NCBI RefSeq assembly: GCF_023277115.1
Contig: NZ_JALQCS010000001.1
Span: forward strand, 986,001 to 1,050,000
Direction of reading: 5' to 3'
DNA from: Acidithiobacillus acidisediminis
GTDB taxonomy: Bacteria; Pseudomonadota; Gammaproteobacteria; Acidithiobacillales; Acidithiobacillaceae
Length of the DNA stretch: 64,000 nucleotides
Below, piece by piece: positions 44,181-52,562 of the stretch. The notes under the pieces were generated by a model, which did not search any database, was not told the DNA's origin, and was given only the letters and a program-made list of their open reading frames with translations. Both the position numbers and the translations under genes were made by a program. How positions within the stretch are numbered: position 1 is the stretch's first letter; the number at the start of each line of letters is the position of its first letter.

Positions 44181-45393
44181 GTGTTTGGGCTCCCGAGGGT
44201 TCCAGCCAGGTGACCAGATGATGCATGAGTCGCCGAGCCAGGTCGAGCTTGGGACCGCTTTCCAGCAGCACCTGACGATCTCCTCCGTGCAGGCTGCAGG
44301 CATTGTCGTCACCGCCCATGGCCCCTGCCCGCAAGTCATTGACGGCAGCCAGATCGGCCCCTTTGGCGTAGAGCTTGGTCACGGCCCTGACGCCGTCCCC
44401 ATGGGTCTCGGCGGCAAAGGCGAGAATATGGCGGGGCCGATGGGGCGAGTGGGCGAGGGTGTGGACGATGTCGGGATTGGGTAGCAGGGCGAGTTGGTCG
44501 GGGAGGGTGGTCTTGCCCTGTTTCTCGGCCAAGGTCTCGGCAGGACGATGATCGGCGACCGCCGCGTTGGCGATGAAGAGATCCACGGGGCTGGTCATCA
44601 CCACCTGCTCGCAGGCGGCCAGCATCTCCCGCGCGGAATCGACCCTGATCCGCTGCACACCCGTCGGGCAGGGCAGGGCGGTGGGGCCGCTCACCAGAAT
44701 GACCGTGGCCCCTAGCTCGGCGGCTGCTTGGGCCAGGGCATAGCCTTGCTTGCCGCTCGCCCGATTGCTCAGACCACGCACCGGGTCCCAGGCCTCCCAG
44801 GTGGGCCCAGCGCTGACCAATACGCGCCAGCCTGCCCAGGGATGAGGGGCCAAGGCAAGGCGCAGCTGATCGACGATATCCGGCAGATCCAGAAGACGCC
44901 CGGCGCCGGTCTCGCCGCAAGCCAGATCACCACGATCCGGACCGAGAATCGTCGCCCCATCCTCCAGCAACTGCCGCACATGACGCTGGGTGGCGGGGTG
45001 TTCCCACATGGCGGTATTCATGGCCGGAGCCAGAAACAGGGGCGCACGATTGGCCAAGGCGATGGTGCTGGGTAGATCGTCAGCCAGCCCGAGTGCTAGA
45101 CGCGCCAGGCCATTCGCCGAAATCGGGGCATAGAGCACCGCATCCGCCCAGCGCGCCAGGGCGATGTGATCCATTGCCGCCTCCTCACTGGGAGAGAAGA
45201 GCGACTGCCGCACCGGTTGTCCGCTCACGGCCTGCAGTGCCAGAGGCGCGACAAAGTCGCCGGCGTGTTGGCTGAGGGCAATGCGCAGTTCCGCCCCGCA
45301 CTGGCGCAATTGACGCACCAGCTCCGGCGTCTTGTACGCGGCAATGCTGCCGCCAATGAGGAGAAGGATCTTTTTGCCCGCGAGTGGGTCCAT
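44173..45393 (-). CDS. coaBC: Bifunctional phosphopantothenoylcysteine decarboxylase/synthetase
   Basis: I start at [21 protein letters not shown] (45393), 406 residues. CoaC half: [14 protein letters not shown], the PXMNXXMW motif as [12 protein letters not shown], and the substrate loop with Cys in [10 protein letters not shown]. CoaB half: [23 protein letters not shown] and [10 protein letters not shown] with the Lys cluster. It makes 4'-phosphopantetheine for coenzyme A. The usual TxExIDPVR reads TWEAWDPVR. Divergent from radC with 55 bp between the starts. Confidence 0.94.
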   Translation of the reverse strand: MDPLAGKKILLLIGGSIAAYKTPELVRQLRQCGAELRIALSQHAGDFVAPLALQAVSGQPVRQSLFSPSEEAAMDHIALARWADAVLYAPISANGLARLALGLADDLPSTIALANRAPLFLAPAMNTAMWEHPATQRHVRQLLEDGATILGPDRGDLACGETGAGRLLDLPDIVDQLRLALAPHPWAGWRVLVSAGPTWEAWDPVRGLSNRASGKQGYALAQAAAELGATVILVSGPTALPCPTGVQRIRVDSAREMLAACEQVVMTSPVDLFIANAAVADHRPAETLAEKQGKTTLPDQLALLPNPDIVHTLAHSPHRPRHILAFAAETHGDGVRAVTKLYAKGADLAAVNDLRAGAMGGDDNACSLHGGDRQVLLESGPKLDLARRLMHHLVTWLEPSGAQTHE

Positions 45394-45448
45394 GCTGCTT
45401 CGCTTTGCAGTACAATTCAGAGCGTAGAATACGAAAAAGAGGGAGCAT

Positions 45449-46123
45449 ATGGCTATTTCCGATTGGCCCGCAGCGGAACGGCCGCGGGAGCGTTTGTTGG
45501 CAAAGGGGGCGGAGAGTCTGTCCGATGCGGAATTGTTGGCCATCTTTTTGCGGGTAGGCGTGCGCGGAAAAAGTGCCGTCGAATTGGCGCGCGATCTGCT
45601 GCAGCGTTTTGGCGGCTTGCGCGGGCTGTTGACGGCGCGGCAATCGGTCTTTTGTGCGGAGCACGGTTTGGGTAATGCCAAATTCGCGCAGTTGCAGGCC
45701 GTCCTGGAAATGGCGCGTCGTCATCTCGCAGAGGGCTGGAGTCGCGGTGACGCGCTGGACTCGCCCCGCCGCGTGGCGGAATACCTGCGTTCCACGCTGC
45801 GCGACCGGGGGCGGGAGGTCTTTGCCGTGCTCTTCCTCGATCAACGGCACCGCGTACTGCGTTTTGAGGAAATGTTCCAGGGTACTATCGACAGTACCAG
45901 TGTCCATATCCGCGAGGTCGTCAAACGGGCGCTGGAACTCAATGCTGCGGCGCTGATCGTTGCCCACAATCATCCCTCGGGGGTGGCGGAGCCGAGTGTG
46001 GCCGATCGTCAGCTTACGCGCCGCCTGGAGGAAGCCTTAACACTGCTCGAACTCCGTCTCCTCGATCATTTCATCATTGGCGATGGCGAGCCCTTATCCC
46101 TGCGCGAGGCCGGGGGCTGGTGA
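45449..46123 (+). CDS. radC: RadC/JAMM-domain protein
   Basis: A 224-residue protein with an N-terminal helix-hairpin-helix-like part ([24 protein letters not shown]) and a C-terminal JAMM domain: [19 protein letters not shown], the HxH-x7-S-x2-D metal site. Despite its name no DNA-repair role is proven in general. It is followed directly by dgkA with a GTGA overlap. Confidence 0.92.
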   Translation: MAISDWPAAERPRERLLAKGAESLSDAELLAIFLRVGVRGKSAVELARDLLQRFGGLRGLLTARQSVFCAEHGLGNAKFAQLQAVLEMARRHLAEGWSRGDALDSPRRVAEYLRSTLRDRGREVFAVLFLDQRHRVLRFEEMFQGTIDSTSVHIREVVKRALELNAAALIVAHNHPSGVAEPSVADRQLTRRLEEALTLLELRLLDHFIIGDGEPLSLREAGGW

Positions 46124-46503
46124 CGAAAAATGCGGCGCTTTGGCAGCGTGGGCGCTATGCCCTGGCGGGTCTGACCCGCGCCATTCGCGCCGAGGCGAGC
46201 TTTCGTACAGAACTCGGCGCGGTCTTGCTGGGGATCGCATTGCTGGTTTTTACCCAGGCGCCGGTGTTCTGGTGGGCGCTGTTGATCTTGCTGATGGCCG
46301 CGATCCTCGCCACGGAATTGCTGAATACCGCCATCGAAACCCTGGCTGACCGGGTCAATCCAGAGCTGGATCCCTTGATCGGACGGGCCAAGGACCTTGG
46401 GGCTGCGGCCGTTTTCGTGCTCAGTGTCGCAGCAATTTTGCTCGCCCTTTGTTTGCTTTGGGCCTACTTCCACGGGGCGGGCGGTTTTGCGCCTACTACC
46501 TGA
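46120..46503 (+). CDS. dgkA: Diacylglycerol kinase
   Basis: Starts at GTG overlapping the radC stop; 127 residues with three membrane helices. DgkA marks: [30 protein letters not shown] (catalytic Glu/Asn) and [13 protein letters not shown]. It phosphorylates diacylglycerol in the inner membrane to recycle lipid. The family is small and the motif order is intact. Confidence 0.93.
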   Translation: MTKNAALWQRGRYALAGLTRAIRAEASFRTELGAVLLGIALLVFTQAPVFWWALLILLMAAILATELLNTAIETLADRVNPELDPLIGRAKDLGAAAVFVLSVAAILLALCLLWAYFHGAGGFAPTT

Positions 46504-46547
46504 TCCGTTTATAGTGAAGAGAAAGTTTTTTGGGGACGACGCAAGGT

Positions 46548-46901
46548 ATGGGTATCAACACCTCTCTGACCATCATTGCCATTGTGGCGGTCATCGCGTT
46601 ATTGATCTTGGCGGCGGTCGCTGGGGTTGTCGTCCGTACCTTTCTGCGCTTGGAGCGCGTTCTTGCGCGAGTCGAGCAGGACATGGCGCCATTGCTCTTC
46701 GACGTCAAGGTGTTGCTCGGTGAGCTGCAGAAAATCGTGCGCAGTGGGGGGAAGGAGATGCAGCGCGTGGAAGCTACCCTACGTTATGTCGATCGGGAGC
46801 TACGCGACAGCATTGATACCCTCACCCTGCCGGTGCAGGAATTTGGACTTTGGGTGCGGGCGTTGCGCGCAGGATGGCGTTATTTCGTCCGGCGTCGGTA
46901 G
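46548..46901 (+). CDS. DUF948-like membrane-anchored protein
   Basis: Start at MGINTSLTI, behind AAGGT; 117 residues. One N-terminal membrane helix (about 4-30) is followed by a charged helical region (ERVLARVEQDMAPLLFDVKVLLGELQKI) like DUF948 proteins, which often pair with YtxH proteins. The gene that follows 33 bp later is YtxH-like, so the pair is probably functional together. Function unknown. Confidence 0.65.
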   Translation: MGINTSLTIIAIVAVIALLILAAVAGVVVRTFLRLERVLARVEQDMAPLLFDVKVLLGELQKIVRSGGKEMQRVEATLRYVDRELRDSIDTLTLPVQEFGLWVRALRAGWRYFVRRR

Positions 46902-46934
46902 GTTCCCCGTTTTCGCAACCGAGTGGAGGTGCAG

Positions 46935-47300
46935 ATGAAAAATTCAGCGACAGGGTTTGTGATGGGTGTTTTGGTGGGAGCGGCGGCTGGGGTTTTGTTG
47001 GCGCCTGCCAGTGGCGCAGAGACGCGCGGCGACTTGCGGCGCCGCATGCAGCAGGGTAAAGAGCAATTGCGGGAGCTGGAAACCTTGGCGGAAGAACGTA
47101 TCGTTCGCCTGCTCGACGAGATTCAGGAGAAAAGTCAGCAGCTGCTGGCCGCTGGTGGGGAGCTGATGGAGGCGAAGCGGCAAGACCTGCAAGAGGCCAT
47201 CCAGGTAGCCAAACGCGCTTTGGCGGAAGAGCGCGAGATCATGTTGCGATCCCGCCGCGAGCGCCGGCTCGAAGAGGAAGTTGAGGATTCCGTGGATTGA
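46935..47300 (+). CDS. YtxH-domain protein
   Basis: Start at 46935 behind GGAGGTG; 121 residues. The first 30 residues are GFVMGVLVGAAAGVLLAPASG, the hydrophobic YtxH segment with the LLAP-SG turn; the rest is one long charged helix likely to form a coiled coil. General-stress envelope proteins of this family have no defined biochemical role. Confidence 0.75.
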   Translation: MKNSATGFVMGVLVGAAAGVLLAPASGAETRGDLRRRMQQGKEQLRELETLAEERIVRLLDEIQEKSQQLLAAGGELMEAKRQDLQEAIQVAKRALAEEREIMLRSRRERRLEEEVEDSVD

Positions 47301-47396
47301 TCGTGCAGTTTTTTATGCGGTAATCAATCAAATCATGGTGCAAGGGGCGCTCAGCGTCGCTAAGATACCGCCAGTCTTCTGTCAAGGAGTAGTACA

Positions 47397-47774
47397 ATGG
47401 CTGATAAATTGCTGATGGTTATGGTCAACACCGATCCTTCCAACCCGCAGGAGCTGGGTGCGCCTTTCTTCCAGGCTACAGTCGCGGCGGCGATGGACTT
47501 TGAGGTCGAGGTCGTTCTGACCGCTCGTGCCGGTGAACTGGCCAAGAAGGGTGTGGCCGAGAACATGCACGTCATGCCGGGTAGCCCCAAGAGTGTGCAT
47601 GACTTCATCAAGGATGCCCACGAGGCTGGTGTGAAATTCTTCGTCTGCACCCCCACCCTGGAACTTTGGGATTGCACCAAGGAAGACCTGATCCCCGAGG
47701 TGTCTGACGTGGTCGGTGGCGCTTATGTTATCGAGCAGGCCATGGACGACGATGTCGTCACCTTCACCTACTAA
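47397..47774 (+). CDS. DsrE-family sulfur-relay-like protein
   Basis: A 125-residue protein with the DsrE/DsrF-like fold: KLLMVMVNTDPSNPQELGAPFFQA, AAMDFEVEVVLTARAGEL, VKFFVCTPTLELWDCTKEDL and a C-terminal VVGGAYVIEQAMDDDVVTFTY. Two Cys in the FVCTP and WDCTK segments are the candidate active residues. In sulfur oxidisers DsrE proteins pass persulfide sulfur to TusA and sHdr. Strong AAGGAG site; 95 bp free upstream, so it has its own promoter. Confidence 0.8.
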   Translation: MADKLLMVMVNTDPSNPQELGAPFFQATVAAAMDFEVEVVLTARAGELAKKGVAENMHVMPGSPKSVHDFIKDAHEAGVKFFVCTPTLELWDCTKEDLIPEVSDVVGGAYVIEQAMDDDVVTFTY

Positions 47775-47783
47775 GTTGAGATC

Positions 47784-48341
47784 ATGACGCCGACCCATCT
47801 GGGCCCCGCTGAGCAGTTGTTCAGCGCGGAGGCGGTTCACGCGGCCATCCAACGGATGGCCGTTGCTATTAATGCCGACCTCGAACCCTTGGTGCCGCAC
47901 CGGCCGGTCGTGGTACTCACGGTGCTTTCCGGTGCCATTGTGATCGTCGGCCAACTGCTTCCTCTGCTGCATTTTCCTCTGCACCTCGATTGTGTGCAGG
48001 TGAGCCGCTATGGCGACAAGACGCGTGGAGGCGACCTGCTGTGGCGTTTGACGCCGCGGGAAAATCTCCTGGATGCCACGGTGCTCATTGTCGATGACAT
48101 CCTGGATGAGGGCGTGACCTTGCTTGCGTTGCAGGACTACTGCCTTAGCCAAGGGGCGGCGGCGGTGCATACGGCAGTGATGGTGCGCAAGGAGCGTGAA
48201 CGTGCACGGGAAGTGCCGGTGGATTACGTCGGCCTCGAGGTTCCGGATCGCTTTGTCTTTGGCTTTGGACTGGATGCCCGCGGCCTGGGACGCAATGCCC
48301 CAGGGATCTTTGCTCTGATCGAGGAGGACGCCCATGGGTAG
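47784..48341 (+). CDS. hpt: Hypoxanthine phosphoribosyltransferase
   Basis: A 185-residue type I PRTase: VVVLTVLSGAIVIVGQLLP, QVSRYGDKTRGG and the PRPP loop VLIVDDILDEGVTLLAL; the C-terminal DYVGLEVPDRFVFGFG completes the hypoxanthine/guanine type. The start lies 9 bp behind the dsrE-like gene and the stop overlaps mtnP by 8 bp. It converts the hypoxanthine released by the neighbour to IMP. Confidence 0.88.
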   Translation: MTPTHLGPAEQLFSAEAVHAAIQRMAVAINADLEPLVPHRPVVVLTVLSGAIVIVGQLLPLLHFPLHLDCVQVSRYGDKTRGGDLLWRLTPRENLLDATVLIVDDILDEGVTLLALQDYCLSQGAAAVHTAVMVRKERERAREVPVDYVGLEVPDRFVFGFGLDARGLGRNAPGIFALIEEDAHG

Positions 48342-49173
48342 CGTCGGTATTATCGGCGGCAGCGGACTCACCAAACTGAAAAATCTGCAGATTCGTCACC
48401 GCCGGATCATTCGCACCCCTTTTGGTGAGGCGTCTGGTCCGCTCACTTTTGGTGTACTCAATGGTCAGGAGGTGGTCTTCCTCGCCCGCCATGGTTATGG
48501 CCACACCATTCCACCGCATCGAGTCAACTACCGTGCCAATATTTGGGCTCTGCACCACGTCGGTGTCAGTCATGTGATTGCAGTGACGGCCGTAGGCGGG
48601 ATCACTGCAGCCATGCAGTCTGGCGTCTTGCTGGCCCCGGATCAGCTGATCGACTACACCCATGGCCGACCGAGCACCTTCTTCGAGGGAGGGGAGGCGC
48701 AGCAGGTGATCCATATCGATTTCTCTGCGCCCTATTGTGCAAATGTCCGCGCGCGTTTGCGGCAGGGCGCCGCGACCGCCGGCATTGCCCTCCATGACGG
48801 CGGTACCTATGCTGCCACGCAGGGGCCGCGTTTGGAGACTGCGGCAGAGATCCTTCGCATCGAGCGTGATGGTGGCGATGTGGTCGGCATGACTGGCTGT
48901 CCTGAAGCCGTGCTCGCGCGCGAGATCGGGCTTTGTTATGCCCCCTTGTCGCTGGTCGTGAACCCCGCTGCCGGCAAATCGGCTAAACCGATCACTATGG
49001 CGGGAATCGACGCGGTGATGCATGAGGGCATGGTGCGGGTGCGCAGTGTGCTGGCAGCGGCGGTCCCGCTCCTGCAGGACTGCCCTCCTTGCAATTGCAC
49101 TACAGCCGTAGGCCCCGAGGCGGCCAAGGCCTTGCACAGAGCGCCGCTGGCTAAGGCGAGCGCACAATACTGA
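48334..49173 (+). CDS. mtnP: S-methyl-5'-thioinosine phosphorylase
   Basis: A 279-residue member of the MTAP/PNP family. It starts SVGIIGGSGLTKL and has FLARHGYGHTIPPHRVNYRANIW, VTAVGGI, DYTHGRPSTFF, TQGPRLETAAEI and GMTGCPEAVLARE. This matches the Pseudomonas methylthioinosine phosphorylase more closely than MTA phosphorylase. The reaction yields hypoxanthine and 5-methylthioribose-1-phosphate; the overlapping hpt gene salvages hypoxanthine. The C-terminal tail has a CPPCNC cluster not usual for the family. Confidence 0.85.
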   Translation: MGSVGIIGGSGLTKLKNLQIRHRRIIRTPFGEASGPLTFGVLNGQEVVFLARHGYGHTIPPHRVNYRANIWALHHVGVSHVIAVTAVGGITAAMQSGVLLAPDQLIDYTHGRPSTFFEGGEAQQVIHIDFSAPYCANVRARLRQGAATAGIALHDGGTYAATQGPRLETAAEILRIERDGGDVVGMTGCPEAVLAREIGLCYAPLSLVVNPAAGKSAKPITMAGIDAVMHEGMVRVRSVLAAAVPLLQDCPPCNCTTAVGPEAAKALHRAPLAKASAQY

Positions 49174-49182
49174 AGGGGGATC

Positions 49183-49206
49183 GGCGCCGCCCCGTTCGGG
49201 CGCGCC
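49183..49206. terminator. GC-rich hairpin between convergent mtnP and gor
   Basis: An imperfect stem GGCGCCGCCC / GGGCGCGCC (one bulge) lies between the two stop codons, without a T-tract. Probably a weak bidirectional terminator. Confidence 0.4.
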
Positions 49207-49209
49207 GAC

Positions 49210-50568
49210 TCAGCGCATCGTCACCAACTCTTCTGCACTGGTGGGGTGGATAGCGATGGTGTCATCAAAGTCCCGCTTGCGTGCCCCCATCCGGATCGCC
49301 ACGGCGAAGCCCTGCAGCATTTCATCCACGCCATCGCCAATGGCATGCAGGCCAACGATGCGTTCGTCATGACCGACCGTGATCAGTTTCATGGCCGTGC
49401 GTTCTGGTTCTGTCTGAAAGGCGCGCAGTAGTGGGACGAAACGGCTCTGGTAGCACTTCACCTGCTCATCTCCGTACTGCTCCCGCGCTTCGATCTCGCT
49501 GAGTCCCACGGTAGCGATGGGCGGATGACTGAAGATGACGGTGGGCGTGAGCTTACTGTCCAGATGACGCTCGGTCTGTCCCCCAAAAAGGCGGTCCGCC
49601 AGGCGTCGTCCCGCGGCAATGGCGACGGGCGTCAGGGCAGGGGCACGGGTAATGTCGCCCAGCGCATAGATATCCTCGACGGCGGTATTCTGATACTGGT
49701 CGACGGCAATATAGCCGTCGGTATCTCTTTCCAGCCCGACTAGGTCGAGTCCGAGGTCGTTGGTCTGGGGGCGGCGGCCGATAGCCCAGATCACCGCATC
49801 GAGACCGCCGAGGAAGTCGCCCTGGGCGAAATCCAGACGCAGATCGTTTTCGTCTCGGATCAGACGGGCGACCTGGCGCTGGGCAAGGAGGTTGATACCC
49901 TGCCCCTGCATGGATTCCATGAGATGCTCGCGCAGCATGGGCTCGAAGCCATGGAGAAAGTGATTGCGGCGCATCACCAACGACACGTCACTGCCCAGGG
50001 CGCGAAATACGCCGGCAAGCTCCACGGCGATATATCCAGCGCCAACCACGGCCACTCTGCGCGGCTGTTGCTCCAGGGCAAAGAAGCCGTCGGAGTCGAG
50101 CCCAAGTTCCGCGCCGGGAATTTCCGGCCAGATGGGCGCTCCGCCGGTGGCCAATAGAATCTTCGGCGCGCGGAGTACGGTTTCGCTATCCACGCTGACT
50201 TGCTTGGCGCCTAGCAGGCGTCCGTGTCCGCGAAAAAGCTGCACCTGATTGTGCTGCAAGCCCTCGGCATAGCGGCCATTGAGGCGCTGGATGTAGGCAT
50301 CTCGTCGCTCTTTCAGTTGCGCCCAGGAGAAATCCCAGGCATCTCCGGCAAAACCATAGCCTTGGGCCAGCTCATGGCTCGCCGCCAGATTGGCAGCATT
50401 CCAGAAGAGTTTCTTGGGCACGCAGCCGACGTTGACACAGGTACCACCGAGCGGTCCTTTCGCCACCAGCGCGACGCGTGCGCCGTAGGAGGCGGCGCGA
50501 TTGGCGCTGGCAATACCCCCGCTGCCGCCGCCAATGACAATCAGATCAAAATCTTGGGTTGCGATCAT
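49210..50568 (-). CDS. gor: Glutathione-disulfide reductase
   Basis: A 452-residue pyridine nucleotide-disulfide oxidoreductase: FAD loop IGGGSGGIASANRAA, redox pair GTCVNVGCVPKK, NAD(P) loop VVGAGYIAVELAGV, ALGDITRAPALTPVAIAAGR, and C-terminal catalytic IHPTSAEE. MRRNHFLHGFEPML after the NADPH loop has the Arg pair typical of NADPH specificity. It recycles glutathione for the peroxiredoxin-glutaredoxin encoded 50 bp upstream on the same strand. Confidence 0.93.
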   Translation of the reverse strand: MIATQDFDLIVIGGGSGGIASANRAASYGARVALVAKGPLGGTCVNVGCVPKKLFWNAANLAASHELAQGYGFAGDAWDFSWAQLKERRDAYIQRLNGRYAEGLQHNQVQLFRGHGRLLGAKQVSVDSETVLRAPKILLATGGAPIWPEIPGAELGLDSDGFFALEQQPRRVAVVGAGYIAVELAGVFRALGSDVSLVMRRNHFLHGFEPMLREHLMESMQGQGINLLAQRQVARLIRDENDLRLDFAQGDFLGGLDAVIWAIGRRPQTNDLGLDLVGLERDTDGYIAVDQYQNTAVEDIYALGDITRAPALTPVAIAAGRRLADRLFGGQTERHLDSKLTPTVIFSHPPIATVGLSEIEAREQYGDEQVKCYQSRFVPLLRAFQTEPERTAMKLITVGHDERIVGLHAIGDGVDEMLQGFAVAIRMGARKRDFDDTIAIHPTSAEELVTMR

Positions 50569-50618
50569 CGGTCTGTCTCCCGGCGGTGCCGGTATGGCAC
50601 CGCCACAGTGGAAGGTTT

Positions 50619-51362
50619 TCAGTGGCCTGCAAGATGCTTGGCGAGATCATCGGCACCACCAATATGTTTGCCGCCAATGAAGACCTGCGGCACGGTGGAG
50701 CGCCCACTGACCGCACGTACCGTGCGCGAACTGATCCCTGTACCCATGCCGGTATGGACCTCTTCATAGGGAAGATTGCGTTCTTGCAGCAGGGCCTTGG
50801 CGCGGGCGCAATGCGGACAGCCTTCCCGGGTGAACAGGGTAATGAACTCCGGATCTCTGGCGTTGGGATTGATGTAGCGTAGCATGGTGTCAGCGTCGGA
50901 GACCTCGAAGGGGTCACCGGGCTTGTCGGGCTCGATGAACATCTTCTCGACCACACCATCCTTCACCAGCATCGAGTAACGCCAGGAGCGGCGACCAAAA
51001 CCCAGGTCAGCCTTGTCCACCAACATGCCCATCCCAGCAGTAAACTCGGCATTGCCATCGGGAATCAGGCGCACGTTCTCCACCGCCAGCTCCTTTGCCC
51101 AGGCTTCCATAACGAAAGCATCATTCACAGAGACACACAGAATGCTGTCGACTCCATTTTCCCGTAGCACGGGTGCGAGTTCGTTGTAACGTGGCAGATG
51201 GCTGGAAGAGCAGGTTGGGGTAAAGGCCCCCGGCAGGGAGAAGACCACGACGGTCTTGCCGGCAAACAGTTCTTTCGTGCTGACGTCCTTCCATTGGTTG
51301 TTCTCGCGGGTGCGAAACGTGACTTGGGGTACGGCCTTTCCTTCCATATTGGAGAGTTTCAT
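50619..51362 (-). CDS. Peroxiredoxin-glutaredoxin fusion protein
   Basis: A 247-residue hybrid: an N-terminal Prx5-type domain with the peroxidatic Cys51 in PGAFTPTCSSSH, and a C-terminal glutaredoxin domain with the CPHC redox pair (Cys182/Cys185) and TVPQVFIGGKHIGGADDL. Such fusions reduce peroxides with glutathione directly, and gor lies immediately downstream, so reductant supply is genetically linked. AAAGGAC precedes the ATG. Two strong palindromes precede the gene. Confidence 0.93.
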   Translation of the reverse strand: MKLSNMEGKAVPQVTFRTRENNQWKDVSTKELFAGKTVVVFSLPGAFTPTCSSSHLPRYNELAPVLRENGVDSILCVSVNDAFVMEAWAKELAVENVRLIPDGNAEFTAGMGMLVDKADLGFGRRSWRYSMLVKDGVVEKMFIEPDKPGDPFEVSDADTMLRYINPNARDPEFITLFTREGCPHCARAKALLQERNLPYEEVHTGMGTGISSRTVRAVSGRSTVPQVFIGGKHIGGADDLAKHLAGH

Positions 51363-51377
51363 AGCGTTGTCCTTTCT

Positions 51378-51422
51378 GGCATCATCAACATTGATGATGC
51401 CTTAGTTTAGACATTGTCTAAA
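51378..51422 (-). promoter_or_regulatory. Promoter with two palindromes before the peroxiredoxin gene
   Basis: An odd palindrome TTTAGACA-T-TGTCTAAA spans 51406-51422, and a longer one GGCATCATCAA-CA-TTGATGATGCC spans 51378-51401. On the minus strand TTGCGC, 17 bp, TAAACT brackets the first palindrome, so it lies inside the promoter spacer like a repressor or MerR-type activator site. The second lies in the transcribed leader. The binding protein is not known from the sequence. Confidence 0.5.
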
Positions 51423-51447
51423 AAATGCGCAAGCACAGTCCTACTGC

Positions 51448-52560
51448 TCAGGCGATGCCGAGAAAACTTGCCGCCACTTCCAGCCCACCCTGACGAATCT
51501 GGTAATTGGCTTGGGCACGCACCGTCGCCTTGGCGTGATACGCGATACCGACACCGGCCTTGCGGATCATGGGCAGATCGTTGGCGCCGTCGCCGATAGC
51601 TACACAGTGGCTGGCGTCGGTGCCCGCCGCTATGGCGAGCAGGTCGAGGATATCGGCCTTGGCATTGGCATCGATGATATCGCCGATGACCTCGCCGGTG
51701 ATCTTGCCGTCGCGAATATCGAGTTGATTGGCGAAGGCGTAATCCAAGTCTAACGCCTCTTGCACATGGCGGGTAAACTGGGTGAAGCCGCCGGAAACCA
51801 CGGCGGTCTCCATGCCGGCGCGCTTTGCCGCGGCGACCAGTTCGCGGGCGCCCGGACTGAACTGCAGTCGTTCCCGAATCACGGCATCGATGGCGGTCAC
51901 CGGTGTGCCGGCCAGCAGGCGTACCCGCTCCTTCAGGGAGCTGCGAAAATCCAGCTCGCCGGACATGGAGCGCTCGGTGATGGCGGCGATCTTATTTTTC
52001 AGTCCGAGATGTGCGCCGAGTTCATCAATGCATTCGATCGCAATGAGGGTAGAGTCCATGTCGCTGATCAATAAACGAAACTGGCCACTCTCCCAATTTG
52101 GGGTCAGAGCTACGTCGACGGGGAGTGCTTCGAGTGCTTCGATCAGCTCGTGATTGCTGAGGGCCAGGGTTCCGGATCCCCCCCAGATTTCCAGGACGAG
52201 TGCATTACCCTGGGCAAGCTGTACACGCCCTGGTAGGAAGCCGCGCAATTGCAGGCCGGTCAGCGCGCGACGCAAGGCAACGGCGCCTAGCTTGCCACGC
52301 AAGACCAGGCGCAGAGGCTCTTCCGCCTCTGCTGCCGGTCCCCAGAGGACCTCCCGCTCCTGTGCCACCCCCTGCCGCGCCAGTTCTTCGAGGAAGGGGT
52401 GCAGGGCGGCGAAATCTGCCGGCAGGCGCCAGGTCTGCAACCAGGTGCCAAGGATCTCCCGTTGTTCGATTTCGCCGCTGACAATTTGCCCCATGCTGGC
52501 AGGCAAGGGCATGCGCCCTTGGGCCGCGGGGCTGAGGATGGCAAGACGGGTAGCCGGCAT
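51448..52560 (-). CDS. serB: Phosphoserine phosphatase
   Basis: I use the ATG at 52560 (MPATRLAIL) behind GGGAG; 370 residues. The N-terminal half has the ACT-like domains of long SerB proteins; the C-terminal half is the HAD phosphatase: DMDSTLIAIECIDELG, VVSGGFTQFTRHV and AIGDGANDLPMIRKAGVG. It makes serine from phosphoserine. It starts 2 bp past the mfd stop on the same strand. Confidence 0.93.
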   Translation of the reverse strand: MPATRLAILSPAAQGRMPLPASMGQIVSGEIEQREILGTWLQTWRLPADFAALHPFLEELARQGVAQEREVLWGPAAEAEEPLRLVLRGKLGAVALRRALTGLQLRGFLPGRVQLAQGNALVLEIWGGSGTLALSNHELIEALEALPVDVALTPNWESGQFRLLISDMDSTLIAIECIDELGAHLGLKNKIAAITERSMSGELDFRSSLKERVRLLAGTPVTAIDAVIRERLQFSPGARELVAAAKRAGMETAVVSGGFTQFTRHVQEALDLDYAFANQLDIRDGKITGEVIGDIIDANAKADILDLLAIAAGTDASHCVAIGDGANDLPMIRKAGVGIAYHAKATVRAQANYQIRQGGLEVAASFLGIA

Positions 52561-52562
52561 AG

